The notes: a model not told the origin generated them from the sequence alone. A DNA stretch of 64,000 nt from Symbiodinium kawagutii (GCA_009767595.1 VSDK01018390.1:69858-133857); one strand, 5' to 3'. Counted from the stretch's first letter, positions 46,503 to 58,493 are shown. Made by a program: numbers and translations.

Positions 46503-46616
46503 GCCCGCTTCGACCAACGCAACGCCAATTTCCCGGCGCCGTTGGGCGCCGCAGCTTACGAAAGCGACCGTTTTCACCCCTCGCCGCGCGTCATGACCTG
46601 GAAAGAGCTGCCATGA
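46503..46616 (+). CDS. Plus-strand exon candidate, GC-rich
   Basis: Reads RFDQRNANFPAPLGAAAYES then DRFHPSPRVMTWKELP before TGA, with almost every third base G or C. The other two plus frames are open but less biased. The flanks are extremely AT-rich low-complexity DNA. It is a probable exon, with borders not established. Confidence 0.4.
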   Translation, partial: ARFDQRNANFPAPLGAAAYESDRFHPSPRVMTWKELP

Positions 46617-47479
46617 GCCAATTCAAACATCAGGGGCGAGCGGTTCTAGCCATAAGAATTGACTTTAAGCCATCATCATCATCCGCCAGTAAATCATGAT
46701 GATTACAATTCAACCATATCGTAGTAAATCATAGTTAATAAACCACGATTAGCTCATTAACCCCTATGGTCCACCCTGATAAACTGCTATGCCCACTATG
46801 ATTTAAAATAATGGTCAATAATTTCATGTTAACGCTGAATCATAATAATGGCTAGTCATGGCTAGTAATCATGGTTAAGCATCATGGTTAATGAATGTTA
46901 ATTACAGTAGCCAATCCATTACTACGTTATCTCGTGGTTCAATGGCCAATACCTAATGACAGCTCTTGACAGTGGCTCAGAATAGTGGGTATAAAATCAT
47001 GGCTAAGCAATATAATTATTTAGCTGATAAACCTTTAGGAAAAAAGGCAACTATCATTGCCGGCCATAATCCCTTGGTTCACGATCTGAAACAAAACAAA
47101 CCTGGTCCATCAGCCAATCATCCGTTGATGTGGCTGATAGTGATTAAAGCCGGTGATGCCTGGGAATGGATACAAATGCTTGCAGGCAAACTTGAACCTG
47201 CAAAAAGGTCACCGATTGAATTGCTTGAGCCTTTGTGACTTGTAAACTATCCCAGAATACCCCCCAAACTGCACAGAACTGGGTAAGGGGATGTAATATG
47301 ATCTGATCAATGATGGTTCGTAATGTTCGTAGTGACCCCTAACGATTGATGGTGGATGACCAACTCATGAGTTGTGCCCGTCCCAAAATGGAAGATCCTC
47401 ACTCGAGGTAACTTTTGATGAAAATAAATGGGCTCGTATCGAAATGTTTGTTCCTGAAAACGGTCGTAATACCGTAGTT

Positions 47480-48010
47480 CCATGGGGCTCCGCCTTGTGG
47501 CACAATTGTCGGGACACCGCATCTAAACGATAGCAATGAACCACAATTTCTTCAGATTTCGACAACTGTATCTAGCGCGGACCTGTTTTATTCTGAGCTG
47601 CTAGAGCTAATGTCTGTCTGCTGTGGCAGAAAAGGAAAACAAAGGTCTGGTGAGGCAGGGTCTTGGTCTGCGGGTTTTTTCTAGCGCGGATCTAGCGCGG
47701 ATCTAGCGCCAGAGGAACGTTTTCACTGGTCTGCAACTTTGGGGAAATTGTGGAGATCATGGATTGCGAAAGTCACCCAACGCATCGAGATAACGACAAG
47801 TATCTGGTATAGACATGTTGTCTTTACCAATGAGCTTGAGACTAAGAAGGAAAAAGGCTATGGAGAAGAATCGCAATTGAAAAGGATGCGAACAAATACA
47901 TGATTCAAAAAAACTAGCGCCAAACAAGCGCGAAACTAGCGCTACCATGGGGGAAAGCAAAATCACTGCATATATACATGACTCCGCCTTGTGGCGAAAT
48001 TGACAAAACA
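47480..48010. repeat. Clustered CTAGCGC words and a repeated CCGCCTTGTGG word
   Basis: TCTAGCGCGG occurs at about 47572, 47685 and 47697, and ACTAGCGC at 47917 and 47937. GGCTCCGCCTTGTGGC (about 47487) recurs as ACTCCGCCTTGTGGCG (about 47982). These look like subrepeats of one unrecognised element. Confidence 0.5.
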
Positions 48011-49436
48011 ACATCCACAGTTCTAATATGATCATCGGAGACTCAAAACCTATCAAGCATTTTTGAACGGATGCCAAATGATGGTTTGAAGATCCCCAAC
48101 TTCAGTGGATGAGTCTTCAGTTCTGCACTTCGTCACCATCCAAACTCGTGAAGTTTAGCAACCGCTGCCCCTTGAGATGTCATCAACATGGCTTGGCTTC
48201 GCAAGTTCTCCAAGGTCTCAAGAACCAATTAGGCGCTTTGACCTTTCGTCCCAAACTGAAAGCATAAAATTCCAGATTCACTTTCCGGTCTCAAACGTGA
48301 TCCCGAAGTGCCTGGATAGATGTTAAGAACATCTCTGGTACAAGGGAGTGTGCTGTCTGAAGCCACAACTGACTAAGGATATTTATAGTATGAATATTGG
48401 AATCTAATTCTGAGTCTTGCAAGTGCAGCCACAATTGGCACAGTTGTGCTGTTCTGTCGTTCTGCTTCCCCCAAACCAAGAGTGTTGGAATGGACACTCG
48501 GATCTGTACAGGGTTGACTGGGTCTTGTTCACAACGACATGGCTCCGTCTTGCGATGTCGGTAGGTCAACAATGCCTTTCTTTTTTTACAGGCTCTAAAC
48601 CAAGGTGTCTAGGCAAGGCCGAACGTTGGTAGACGATGTATTGCAAGACAGTGTGCAATTCAAGCTGGCTGTTGAAAACCTGACGAACCATTTTTGAGAG
48701 GGATCATTGCCCACCCCGGCTACCCCACTGGAAAATCAAGGTGAGGCGCCGACCATGATTTACAGTAGCTCCTGTATCACTCTGTGGCACTATCCCCTCA
48801 CATCAGGGCTCTACCACCACTAAACACTTTTTTTGAAGGGGGGGGGCCATGGTGAACTTGCCTTTACCTGATCAACCACTTCGGCACGATTGTGTTTGGT
48901 GGAGTATTCGGTGTTTGGTGGAGTATTGCGACAGTCAACCAACCATTCAACATCAATACGCCACAAGTACACGTACACATCACCACAAAATACTACACAC
49001 ACAAACAAACACACACATGTACATATATATACATATATATATAAATAAATATGTATATATGTAGTGGAGTGGATGCATGTGCATTCCTCGCCTTCCTGAA
49101 GCAGCGTTTGACATAAACGTGTGATTCGCTGGACTTCGATGGCTTAGCATCCTATCTTGAGGATACCCATAGACAAGGACCTTGCCAGTGGGGTAAGTTT
49201 ACTGTTGACCTGCAGCCAGTCCCTTCAAAAAGCTCACGAACCAATAAACTAGTAATCTGCTATATGATGCTGTATGGTAATATGCTATAGAAACTAGTAA
49301 TATGCTATATAATATGCTAGTCATTATATGATGTTATGCGATGTTTTAATGAATCTATGATGCTTTGTTTGATCAGTCGGTTAAGGTGGAGAAGAGGTTA
49401 GTGGTGAATCAATCTTGAAGAATATGCTGAGGGACA

Positions 49437-49757
49437 ACAGCCCACAAGCTGCCTGTCCCTTGAATCAAGAGTTGCTGACGGTCCGTTGGTGGCTTGGACA
49501 GCTTGGTACCCCAGGTTCGAAACGGTGAACTGTTCACTAGGCAGATCCCCATGATCTATCCATTTCCAGAAATGTGGTGAGCCTTGCTGGTGGACAAGAC
49601 TCACCGTCTCCTTTACTTGGCTCCCTTCTGGGCCAGGAAATCGGCGTATTGCATATCGTAGAGNNNNNNNNNNCGTCGTGTGCTCGTGGAATTCCTGCCC
49701 CACGGGGCACTGATTCCAGGTTCCCAACAATGGGGGAAGCCTTCAAAAAGATTTAGG
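49437..49757 (+). CDS. Plus-strand exon candidates around a 10-N gap
   Basis: Two plus-strand stretches read SLESRVADGPLVAWTAWYP and VSLAGGQDSPSPLLGSLLGQ, the latter continuing past Ns (49664-49673) as ARGIPAPRGTDSRFPTMGEA. Opposite-strand frames are open as well. Borders and gap length are unknown. Confidence 0.3.
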
Positions 49758-50900
49758 GCTTGCTAGAAACTTCACTATACAACAATGCCCCACGAGAATA
49801 ATGAATGTTATCGGTTCTGCTATGATGGTGGTATTGCTATGCTGCTTCTGATGATGATGATGATGGTGATGATGATTACGATGTTTTTTTTACCATGAAC
49901 GTGGACAACTTTAAGGGAAAAATGGAGTCTTGTGGCTTGGGCTTGGTTGCAAAGCATCTTTGGCTCCTGATTTCACCAAGGGGACACCTCCACCGTTGGT
50001 TTTTCCTTGAATGATATGTGCGATCAAGGCTCTGATTCAATGTAAAACAGCGGATATCTACAAGTTGCATCATGTTCACCCATAACAATCAGGTGGTGAT
50101 TGCAAGTTGCGCATCCAATTTGCCAACACGTTGTATAAAATCAGAATGAAATGTAACAATGTACTTCATCAATCGTAGATATTCAAGACTTAGCACTTTG
50201 CATGAACTTGAACTGCAAATGTCCCAATCTGTTGGCAGTTCCACCTCAAAGGCACCACTTTCAGGCACCTGACCCCTAGACCCTCAGTTTCTAGGAGAAA
50301 AACCCTTCTCCATCACCTGCGATGGGACCATTTACAGCAAACCCTAGTGCCAATGGAACTTCAACAAAGCCTGACTTTGAGTCTGGGAATTTGTGGGCCA
50401 ACTGTGAGGGTTCTGACAACCACCTCAAAGTAAAACATGATTCATGTGATATGACTGATTGGCTTAGCGATGCAAGTACACTTGGACAGAATGAAGTGTC
50501 ATGATTTACTGTACATGTTTTGCCTAACGATTTAACGATTTGATGATTTATGGGTCAATACTCATCATTCATTGGCGGCAAACTTCTCAATAGTGGATCG
50601 AGAATCACTACCACTATCAACCCAATATCGAAACAGCACGGGTTGAACAACTCACTTCTAGGGTTCATCATTGATCATCAAACAAGCTCTGAGTAGGAAA
50701 AAACACTCGTTACATGTTTCATCAATAACTGGTTGGTGGCTTCAACCACAATGAAACACATTTAGTCAATCAACCAACCCTTCCAGATAGCGGGGGAATA
50801 TAACAAGAACAGGCCCAAAAACCACCTGGAAAGGACCCTGCCAAGCCGTGGAGAAAATTGACAATGTTCAAAAACCACCACCATCCATGAACCAAATGAT

Positions 50901-50997
50901 AGTTTCTCAAAATAGGGGACCCCAAATCATCCAAGAGTAGTCATTTATAGTAATAAACCAACCCTTCTCGGGGTACCCCCATTCAAAAAAACCACCA
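50901..50997. repeat. Family 2 element
   Basis: AGTTTCTCAAAATAGGGGAC at the left and GGGGTACCCCCATTCAAAAA plus ACCACC at the right. The core AGTAATAAACCAACC is shared with the other copies. Confidence 0.7.
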
Positions 50998-51011
50998 AAT
51001 AAGGGTCCCAG

Positions 51012-51149
51012 GGTCCCACCGACTCGCTGCCCGTCTCCTTCAACAGCTCCTTGACGAACTGCGTAGGAACAGGGCTGACCCTCAAAGCCAACTGATTGCG
51101 GACCTGCTGCGCTGGGGAAACTACCGCACTGACCAGCATATCAACCATG
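51012..51149 (+). CDS. Plus-strand exon with amphipathic helix
   Basis: The exon lies between TCCCAG/G and a GTAAAC donor. It reads RLAARLLQQLLDELRRNRAD then PQSQLIADLLRWGNYRTDQH, a textbook amphipathic helix pattern. It enters needing one base and leaves with one. It starts 14 bases after a family 2 element. The minus strand is also open (FVKELLKETGSESVG), but it lacks such a clean donor. Confidence 0.5.
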
Positions 51150-51535
51150 GTAAACCAGCTTATAAACCAGCTGTTAACGAGTAGGTGACAAACCAGCTTC
51201 TGGAACCACGTATATAACAAGTAGGTGATTAAAGAACCATGCTAATAAATCATTAGAAGTAGGTGGTAAACTGCTTATAAGCAAGCTGGTAAATAGTCAA
51301 TAACCTACCATTTATCATCAATGGGTTGGTAGTGATCACTACAAACCAGCTTGTTAACAAGTATGAGCCATCCAAACCTTATAAGTTGGTTTGGAATTGC
51401 CATTTAACTAGCTAGTTAGATATATCTACCATGATTAGCAAATGCTAGAGTCATAACCTACTAAGTGAACTGGTTGGTCGTACTCTGCAGTTGTGATATC
51501 CATTGGATCATTTAACCCACACAGAATATCATACA

Positions 51536-51653
51536 TGGCAGTGGGTCAAAACCCTTCGTCCCTCTGGTTCCCCTTTAATTAATCATTGTTTTCCTTATGA
51601 GTTTGTTGGTTATTATCCCCCATTATTGGTTGGTATATATTGACCCATAGCCA
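51536..51653. repeat. Family 1 element, copy d
   Basis: TGGCAGTGGGTCAA and TTGACCCATAGCCA form the ends; CA flanks both. A further partial copy ends at 51761 with CTTGACCCATAGCCA. Confidence 0.8.
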
Positions 51654-51921
51654 CATATAGCTGGTCTATCCCCTAGTCTTGTTGGTTATTACCCCCTAAT
51701 TATCAATCATTAATCCACTATCAACCATTAGTTGGTTGGTTAACTGCTTGACCCATAGCCACATAATGACCCAGTTCTTGTCATCGAGTCATGGAGTTCT
51801 TTGCTCCAATCTCAAGATCACGGACTGCGGCCAATCATCCCGTCCAACAACTTTGGCATGTCCAGCGTTTGTCTGTAACTTGGGGTGCCCATGGGTGCCC
51901 TGAATCCCACCACACTAATAA

Positions 51922-52323
51922 ATGAACCAGCCACATCGGGCTGTTCATGACCTTGCTGTTGCATGTACTATGAAAAACGCATTCTGTATGGAGTGTCCAT
52001 CAGGGGTACTGCCTCTTGCTGGTAGGTTTCCCTATCATAAACGTAGGATGCGCTGGTACCCAAGTCGTGGATCCAAGCGGAGTGATGCTCAGATCATCGA
52101 TCGGTCAAACGCTTTCGAAGTACGTGGTGTTCTTTTTGCGTTTTATCCTCAATATCTTGATGATCCTCAAATCATTGGTGTTCACGATTTTGCACCTCAA
52201 TCATCAATCGGTTTTTTTCTCAAAAGATGTGGCCAAGAGGTGATTGTGACTGGGTGTCCCCCGGTCCACAACCTGCTACATGCAAGGATTGCTGATTGGT
52301 CATTGCCACATCACCACCAATGA
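51922..52323 (+). CDS. 133-codon plus-strand ORF, unknown
   Basis: ATG 51922 to TGA 52321-52323. Reads MNQPHRAVHDLAVACTM, then FPYHKRRMRWYPSRGSKRSD, then GVLFAFYPQYLDDPQIIGVH and EVIVTGCPPVHNLLHARIAD. It could also be an exon starting after GGTAG/G at 52022. It is one of the longest open stretches right of 38 kb. Codon bias is moderate. No family was recognised. Confidence 0.4.
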   Translation: MNQPHRAVHDLAVACTMKNAFCMECPSGVLPLAGRFPYHKRRMRWYPSRGSKRSDAQIIDRSNAFEVRGVLFAFYPQYLDDPQIIGVHDFAPQSSIGFFLKRCGQEVIVTGCPPVHNLLHARIADWSLPHHHQ

Positions 52324-52502
52324 CCTCCCGGCTGCGTGTGGTCATAGGGTGCTTCCCCAAAACGATTCATATGCATTTGTGTATGTCATGTTCTATCATA
52401 TCTCCGTGAAACAAATTTAATGCTAGTTGTTGTGGTCCAAGCATCAAACAATCGGAAGACAATCCTACATGGTTCACAACCATGAAACATAACACATTTG
52501 CT

Positions 52503-52625
52503 TTACCTATGGTTTTCCTATGGTTTTCCCATAGTTTTACCATAGTTATATAGTTTCCCATGGTTTTACCATAGTTTCCCATGATTTCCCATGGTTTTCC
52601 CATGGTTTTCTTATGGTTTTCCTGT
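52503..52625. repeat. Degenerate CCCATGGTTTT tandem repeat
   Basis: About eleven imperfect copies of a CC(C/T)ATGGTTTT unit, 10-13 bases each. Confidence 0.8.
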
Positions 52626-52954
52626 GGGTACTTGTGCCCTAACCATGGCAGACCACAGACCAAACGTCCATGAAACGCCTTGTCCAGCAAACGCTGATGC
52701 TCCTTGGCGTGACTGTATCTCGCAGAGAGTTTCTCCTGCGGCACCCAGGTGTTGCCAGGGGCACAGGGTGATCTGCAGGTGATCTATGGTTCACTATGGT
52801 TCATAACTGCCAATAATAGGAGATAATGTAGTGGTCGGTTAGCCGTAATCCATAGTTTACCCTAGAAAATCCCATGTAGTGGTTGGTTAGCCACAACGGG
52901 CAGAAATAGGGGACATTAAGCAACACATTATGGCTCACCAACGACTATATGGGT

Positions 52955-53043
52955 GTTTCTCAAGCCAGTGACTGGGGTATCCATTGATAGTAATCTCCAC
53001 CAACCATTTTTAATAGGGGTACCATATTCTAAAGAAACCTCCA
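52955..53043. repeat. Family 2 element, diverged
   Basis: GTTTCTCAAGCC at the left, TCTAAAGAAACCTCC at the right; GATAGTAATCTCCACCAACC in the core. Confidence 0.55.
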
Positions 53044-53973
53044 AATCAACAAACACACGGCTAAGGAGATGGCTGGGTGTTGTTGGTGAATGGCTGCAAC
53101 ACTGTGGAAAACTGTGGGTGATCGACAAGATCATCTTGTGATTCATCTTCATCTTTTCTTTGTTTATACTGGGTGATCATCAATAAAAGTTGACAACAAA
53201 CAACATGAAGAACATTCGTAAATGTTTTCATCGTACATAGTCGTTCTTGTGGCTGTCGATAAACCAATCACCAAACAAGTTCGTCAACAGCAACGACAAC
53301 AGACAGCACCTGCCAGCAAAGATGATATGAAAAGCAGTGAAAAATATCGGTGGACCCCCAACCGTATTGTTGAATAGTTAGAGAAACGTTCAGGGAGCCT
53401 TCCATGTCATCAAGTGACGGTCATACCAAAGAAATGCAGTACCAGCTAGTGTCTTCATGTGTCTGCTCCCAACAGTGGCTGTGGGGATATTTGGTGCCGT
53501 CCAAAACTGGCGGTACCCCCATGTAAAACACATAATGTCAATTGCTCCAAAAAGAAATCACAGTGAACATTTTTGCTACAAGTTCTAGTGGAATGTTTGA
53601 TCACCATAGTGGATGAATACAAGCATATGCTGGATTGCATCACAATCTCCCGTTTGATAGAGCAACTCTTACACTCATGAATTGACAGATTTGTTCTCAC
53701 AACTGTCAAACCGTGATGGTTCCCACCGCTGAAGTCTGCGTTTCTATCTGTCAGTGAAGCATAGATAACATAGTCAAGCTGCTGTACGAGGTGAGGCTTG
53801 TCATTTCAACTTTTCAATCCTTGAAACCGCCATCTAGCAACAGATGGCCCGACTTTCATTCCAACCGATCGAATTTGGCCATGACTTCCAAGTCTCTGGA
53901 CCATCATCATTGCCAAAAATGATAAAATCCAATCCGGGTCTTGCTGGGAACAGCCACGGTTGCTGAAGCTTAC

Positions 53974-54095
53974 CACGGCCCGAATCCTTGCTTGGTAACG
54001 GTGTCTCCAGTGACCCCCAGGAATCCCCTCCCCACTGAGGCGAGCCGACGTTCACGTGCACACCAAAGCCGAACTGATCGAAGAGCTCTTCCTCT
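53974..54095 (-). CDS. Minus-strand internal exon with consensus donor
   Basis: A 122-base exon on the minus strand, from CCCAG to a GTAAGC donor. It reads REEELFDQFGFGVHVNVGS then PQWGGDSWGSLETPLPSKDS. The codon bias and donor make it one of the best minus-strand exons in the right half. No family was recognised. Confidence 0.5.
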
Positions 54096-54107
54096 CTGGG
54101 ACTGGCA

Positions 54108-54172
54108 TGAACCTATGGTGACCTATGGTGACCTACGGTGACCTATGGTGACCTATGGTGACCTATGGTGAA
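54108..54172. repeat. 10-bp tandem repeat (ACCTATGGTG)
   Basis: Six copies, one with a C for T change. The unit also occurs in the flanking GAACCTATGG and AAACCTATGG. Confidence 0.95.
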
Positions 54173-54450
54173 GATGGCTAGTGATGCTCAAACCTATGGT
54201 CACTGATGGAGTTATAATTTCAATGATGCTCAAATGACTCAAATGATGGTTTGATATTCCATAATGATTGACCATCACAATTGATGGCCAAATACAAGTG
54301 ATTGATCATCAGCTAAGTAGTATTACTGATGGTCAATGATGATTAATGATTCTTCTTCGAAAATCATTCTCAACCATCATTAATTAAGCACAATCACAAA
54401 TGATTTTATAATCGGTTCTCAGAACCCTTGTTACTGGATACCATCATTGA

Positions 54451-54533
54451 CTGGTTGGTAATTAGTTTCAACGTGTTTCAACCCCTATGAAAAAATGAGT
54501 CAATGAAGCAACTGTTAAAAACCACCAACCAGT
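54451..54533. repeat. Family 3 element
   Basis: CTGGTTGGTAATTAGTTTCA at the left and ACCACCAACCAG at the right, with AACCCCTATGAAAAAATGAG inside. Confidence 0.7.
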
Positions 54534-55049
54534 TGACGATCATGAACCAGTGAAACCGTTGACGATGGCAGTACTCAGCAAATGAATCCTGGTTCTACTG
54601 TTGACCTTTGAACCAGTATTGGCCCGTGTCGAACCCTGATAATCTTGGTATTGGCTAGCATTGGCTAGTGGTGACTGTTGTTTTTCATTATTGACCATTC
54701 ACCACTAGCCAATAACAGCGATTGAGAAGCGTTATCAACCATTCATAAGCATCAATATGAATCACCCTTCACAACCATCATTGACCATCATCACCCTGCA
54801 ATAACAACAACCATTGATTAGCTGAACTCGTTTCTCATGATTTCTTCAGAAGTGACAATCGCGGCATCACTCGCAAAATCGAGCGCTCTAAACAACAATG
54901 GAGCTTAAATGGAAAGAAAAATGTGTGAAAATTGCTGAGCAGCTGGAGGCTCACTTCAACTCTTTGCGACCTTGCGCAAGACCTGTGAAACCTGAGATCA
55001 CCTGAGATTTATGATCCACCTCCATTGGCAAAAGCCATGTTCCATCATG

Positions 55050-55132
55050 TTCCAACATTCCCTTGATGCCCTGGCGTCGCGTCCTCATGTTCGAAATGGT
55101 CTTCAAGGCACGCCAATACTTCCTGACGGGTG
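55050..55132 (-). CDS. Minus-strand exon candidate, basic helix
   Basis: After CCGTCAG/G the minus strand reads KYWRALKTISNMRTRRQGIK, with GC-ending codons, then runs on towards GMLEHDGTWLLPMEVDHK. The right end is not fixed. The plus strand (RRVLMFEMVFKARQY) is open too. It adjoins the 12-bp array. Confidence 0.35.
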
Positions 55133-55142
55133 CTAGGTGGTC

Positions 55143-55260
55143 CAGCGCGAGTCCAGTGGGAGTCCAGTGGGAGTCCAGTCGGAGTCCAGTGAGAGAGTCC
55201 AATGGGAGTCCAATGGGAGTCCAATGGGAGTCCAATGGGAGTCCAATGGGAGTCCAATGG
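55143..55260. repeat. 12-bp tandem repeat (GGGAGTCCAATG)
   Basis: Nine to ten copies in two subtypes (GGGAGTCCAGTG/C, then GGGAGTCCAATG). Twelve bases keep frame on both strands, creating artificial repeat-protein frames. Confidence 0.95.
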
Positions 55261-55461
55261 TCCAAGTCATGTCAGGTCCCTGTACTTCAGGTCCGTGGTC
55301 CATCTTATTCATGAATTATTCATCATAATCCCCTCACGACCCTAACCCCACTTCCTTCAGTTGCCACAAGGGTGTTTTTGGACACGATTTGCGGCTAGTC
55401 CATTCATTTTCATCTTCTTAAATCTTAAACGTACCCTTTGCGTCCAATTTCACTTTTTTTT

Positions 55462-55534
55462 TGGTAACCAGCTGCTTGGGGTCGGCAACTTACTGCAATG
55501 GTTGGTTACCACGTTGTGGTAGCGGAAGCAGAGG
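55462..55534. repeat. Family 4-related sequence
   Basis: GGTAACCAGCTGC and GGTTGGTTACCACG inside, then GCGGAAGCAGAGGG at the right, matching the right end of the copy at 39944-40042. Confidence 0.45.
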
Positions 55535-56149
55535 GTCAGCATCTCAACTCCTGGGATCTCCCCAGATGGCTTGACCCTGCAGCCGAACATCATGCGCCAA
55601 GTGCAACATTTTGAACATTGCAACACCCAGTAAGATGAAAACACCCACGTATATAAATATACAAATATGTTAGATATACATGTATAGATGATACACAAAA
55701 AAATCTGCGTGTACATATTTAAATATATATATATATATTCATATGAAGACCACTTACAGCATCCCCAAATGGTTCTATTAGATACGGAAATCTTCTATGG
55801 TGGCCTACTTTTTCATATTCTATCTTTGATTGAAAGGACTCCTCATTTCATGCATTCCCAAGCAGTTTCCATCTCATATCAAACTGCAAAAACCTGGCAG
55901 GATCAGCACATTTCACTCGCTTCAAACCATAGGAGTGATTTGGGTCATGAAAACAAAGTGCACGTTTAAAATAGTCAAGTCAAACATGCATCATGGAAAA
56001 GCTGGAGCTTTCGGAGAACACCCCGGCATTGGAGACATCCTGCTAGACTGTTCCTTCCTCATATACAGGCGGGGGTATATCCCTCATTTTGTTGTCTATA
56101 CACTCCAATTGTCACTAGTTATATTTATATATTGATCAAAATAAATTCA

Positions 56150-56260
56150 AATATGAATATATATAAATATATATATATATGTATATATATTTGAATATAG
56201 ATGTACATATATTTATATATATATATATATGAATGTAAATGCATATATACACATATCTAC
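56150..56260. repeat. (TA)n-rich block
   Basis: Several (TA)4-7 runs broken by ATTTGAATATAG-like words, the longest such block in the right half. No gene was seen in 55.5-57.7 kb. Confidence 0.85.
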
Positions 56261-57293
56261 GTAGCGGCTGCTCATGCATATTTTCCCCACACAATCCTAT
56301 TCAGAGATCAATCTGTGCACCCGACCAACTGTTCTTTCATGTGTATCCCTCCTATCTTGCTATAGTCCTATCCCAAGTGAAACTGATCATTGCAGTTATG
56401 TGTGTTGGAACCGTTTCAGCACCAGCCTCACGAGCTGTTCACTGAACAGGACCCCGCTGTTATGAGGTTTGTTTACTCATGGCTCAAACCATCCTGTACC
56501 CAAAAACCACAAAATTTAATCTGTTCTCTTCAAATCATCATAAATCAAGTTCAAGATCCGCTGATCTATCATTGATCCATCATTTTCCCCTGTGTAATCA
56601 GTAGCCTTTTCCATGGATCCATCGATCGAATGTGTTGCCCATCCCAAGAGTCACCAATCGCCTGCAAGGATTGTCTTGACCTGGCCGCATGGCTGTGGAC
56701 GCCAGGGCCCAATACTGGAGCCGCGATTGGGACTGTCATGACCCACACGTGACTTCCATTGCGATGAGTGCAAGGTGTTTACAAATGCGCCAGATTTTTG
56801 TATAAAATGCAGATGCAGAAGCAGCATCAGCATGTCCCATCGTTTTTCTGGGATACTGAAAACTGATTGCATGGTTTCCGTAAATTCATCAATGAAAAAA
56901 ACAGATTGAACTTGACAAGCTGCCTAAGCGGGTCAGAAACACTGGAACCCACAAATCCTGGTGCATTCGCCGGAAAATTGGCAAAATGATTTGCCACCGA
57001 TTTGATTCAGCGACCGTGTCTTAGCATGCAAAGAAGTCATCAACGATGATCAAATAAAGCCGTATGACAATCTTTGGATTTCACAGTTTCCCACCATGAA
57101 TTCACGATTACCGTAGCTACCCTTAGATTCCATGGAATTCAGAAACTCGATTCCATGAAAGTCCATGGCAATTAATCCTATATACAGTAGATTCCTTGTA
57201 TGAATTAATTGATGGTGGTTAATCATTCATAGTCGTTTGGTACCGGTCATCCCTCAAACATCCATAATATGATCAACCATTATCAACCATTTG

Positions 57294-57402
57294 GGTGTTA
57301 CTCAGAATACGGGTACCCCCAGTTCTCATCCAGTTTCTTCACCAACGGTAGTAATAGACCAACCATAACTTTTGGGGTTCCCAAGGCGTTGAGAAACCAC
57401 CA
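57294..57402. repeat. Family 2 element, diverged
   Basis: GGTGTTACTCAGAATACGGG at the left and GGCGTTGAGAAACCACC at the right; AGTAATAGACCAACC in the core. Confidence 0.6.
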
Positions 57403-57770
57403 TATAGTAGTTGTTTAACCATCGTTGTTGGCGATTCTCAATCATCAACCATTATAATACCCTATTATCCATGGGTAACCATTCTTAACCATTGGTAATT
57501 GTTCTCAGTAATAACCGTTGTTCATCATCTATGAAACACTATCATCCCTTATTTCTTCATTCTTAACCACTACCTAGCCTGTTATCATCAACAATTGCTG
57601 AGCATTTATTAACAATTGCCACCCCATATCATCCCCCACTAGCAACCATTGTTAACCATTTATTGACAATTCTCATCCCCTACTATCAACCAGTGTTAAC
57701 CATCTAGTATTATCATCCCATATTTTCAACCATTGCCAACCATTTCTCAACAAAAATCCACCCTTCACTC

Positions 57771-57862
57771 CTCGCATTCGCGTCGCGCTCGCGTCGCCTC
57801 TTCTCCACCAGCTCACGCAAGGCCTTGGAGCACTGCGCGTGCTCCTCGTCCATGGAGTCCAC
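57771..57862 (-). CDS. Minus-strand internal exon, charged helix
   Basis: The minus strand after GCCTAG/G reads VDSMDEEHAQCSKALRELVE then KRRRERDANA in phase 0, with G or C at nearly every third position. It leaves in phase 2 at a GA donor (GAGTGA) or runs slightly further. The pattern is that of a coiled coil or charged helix. It is the most GC-rich stretch in this half of the window. Confidence 0.5.
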
Positions 57863-58493
57863 CTAGGCCCGGCTTCCCGGCCCCGCAGCGTCTTCGGTAG
57901 TAGAACGTCCCCGGTGAAGTGAATCAAATCATCCCAACGAGTGGATGAGAACTGATCGTGCCAACTTGTTGTTGATGCTAATAGTTACTAGTGAAATCAA
58001 TTCATCATGTTCAAATTTGCCTGTCGAAACATGTTCTCGATCCAAGTTTTCATTAGTGAATGATCTGCTCAGATCCTTCTTTTTGATTTGCTGACAATTG
58101 AGTGTTTCAAACCAAATGTCTGTCCCAGAAATTGCTTGGCCATCTAATCTTCATTGCACCTGGTCCTGTTTTGTGATACCTTTGAATTATTTCAAAGAAC
58201 CAAACACATTATCATGCCTCCCAGGTCATCTGCATACATAACCCACATACTAACATTACTACATGGAAAACTAATATCTAGAAACTTCTATATTCAGTAC
58301 ATATCATTATTTGACTAAATATATAGATGAATATAATAAAAGAATATATATATATATATTTATGTATACATCCATGTCTATGTTCCCCCATCATTCACGG
58401 TTGTTTTCCCTATCATGGTTGGTTATTTTCCCCCATGAAATTCTTGGTTTATATTGACCCATTGCCATATCCATTACAGCAAACGAACTGCAG

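Noticed and set aside
55045-55328. Repeat-protein-like frames (NGSPMGVQWES and DSHWTPIGLPL)
   Set aside because: The 12-bp array gives periodic peptides on both strands; neither has independent support.
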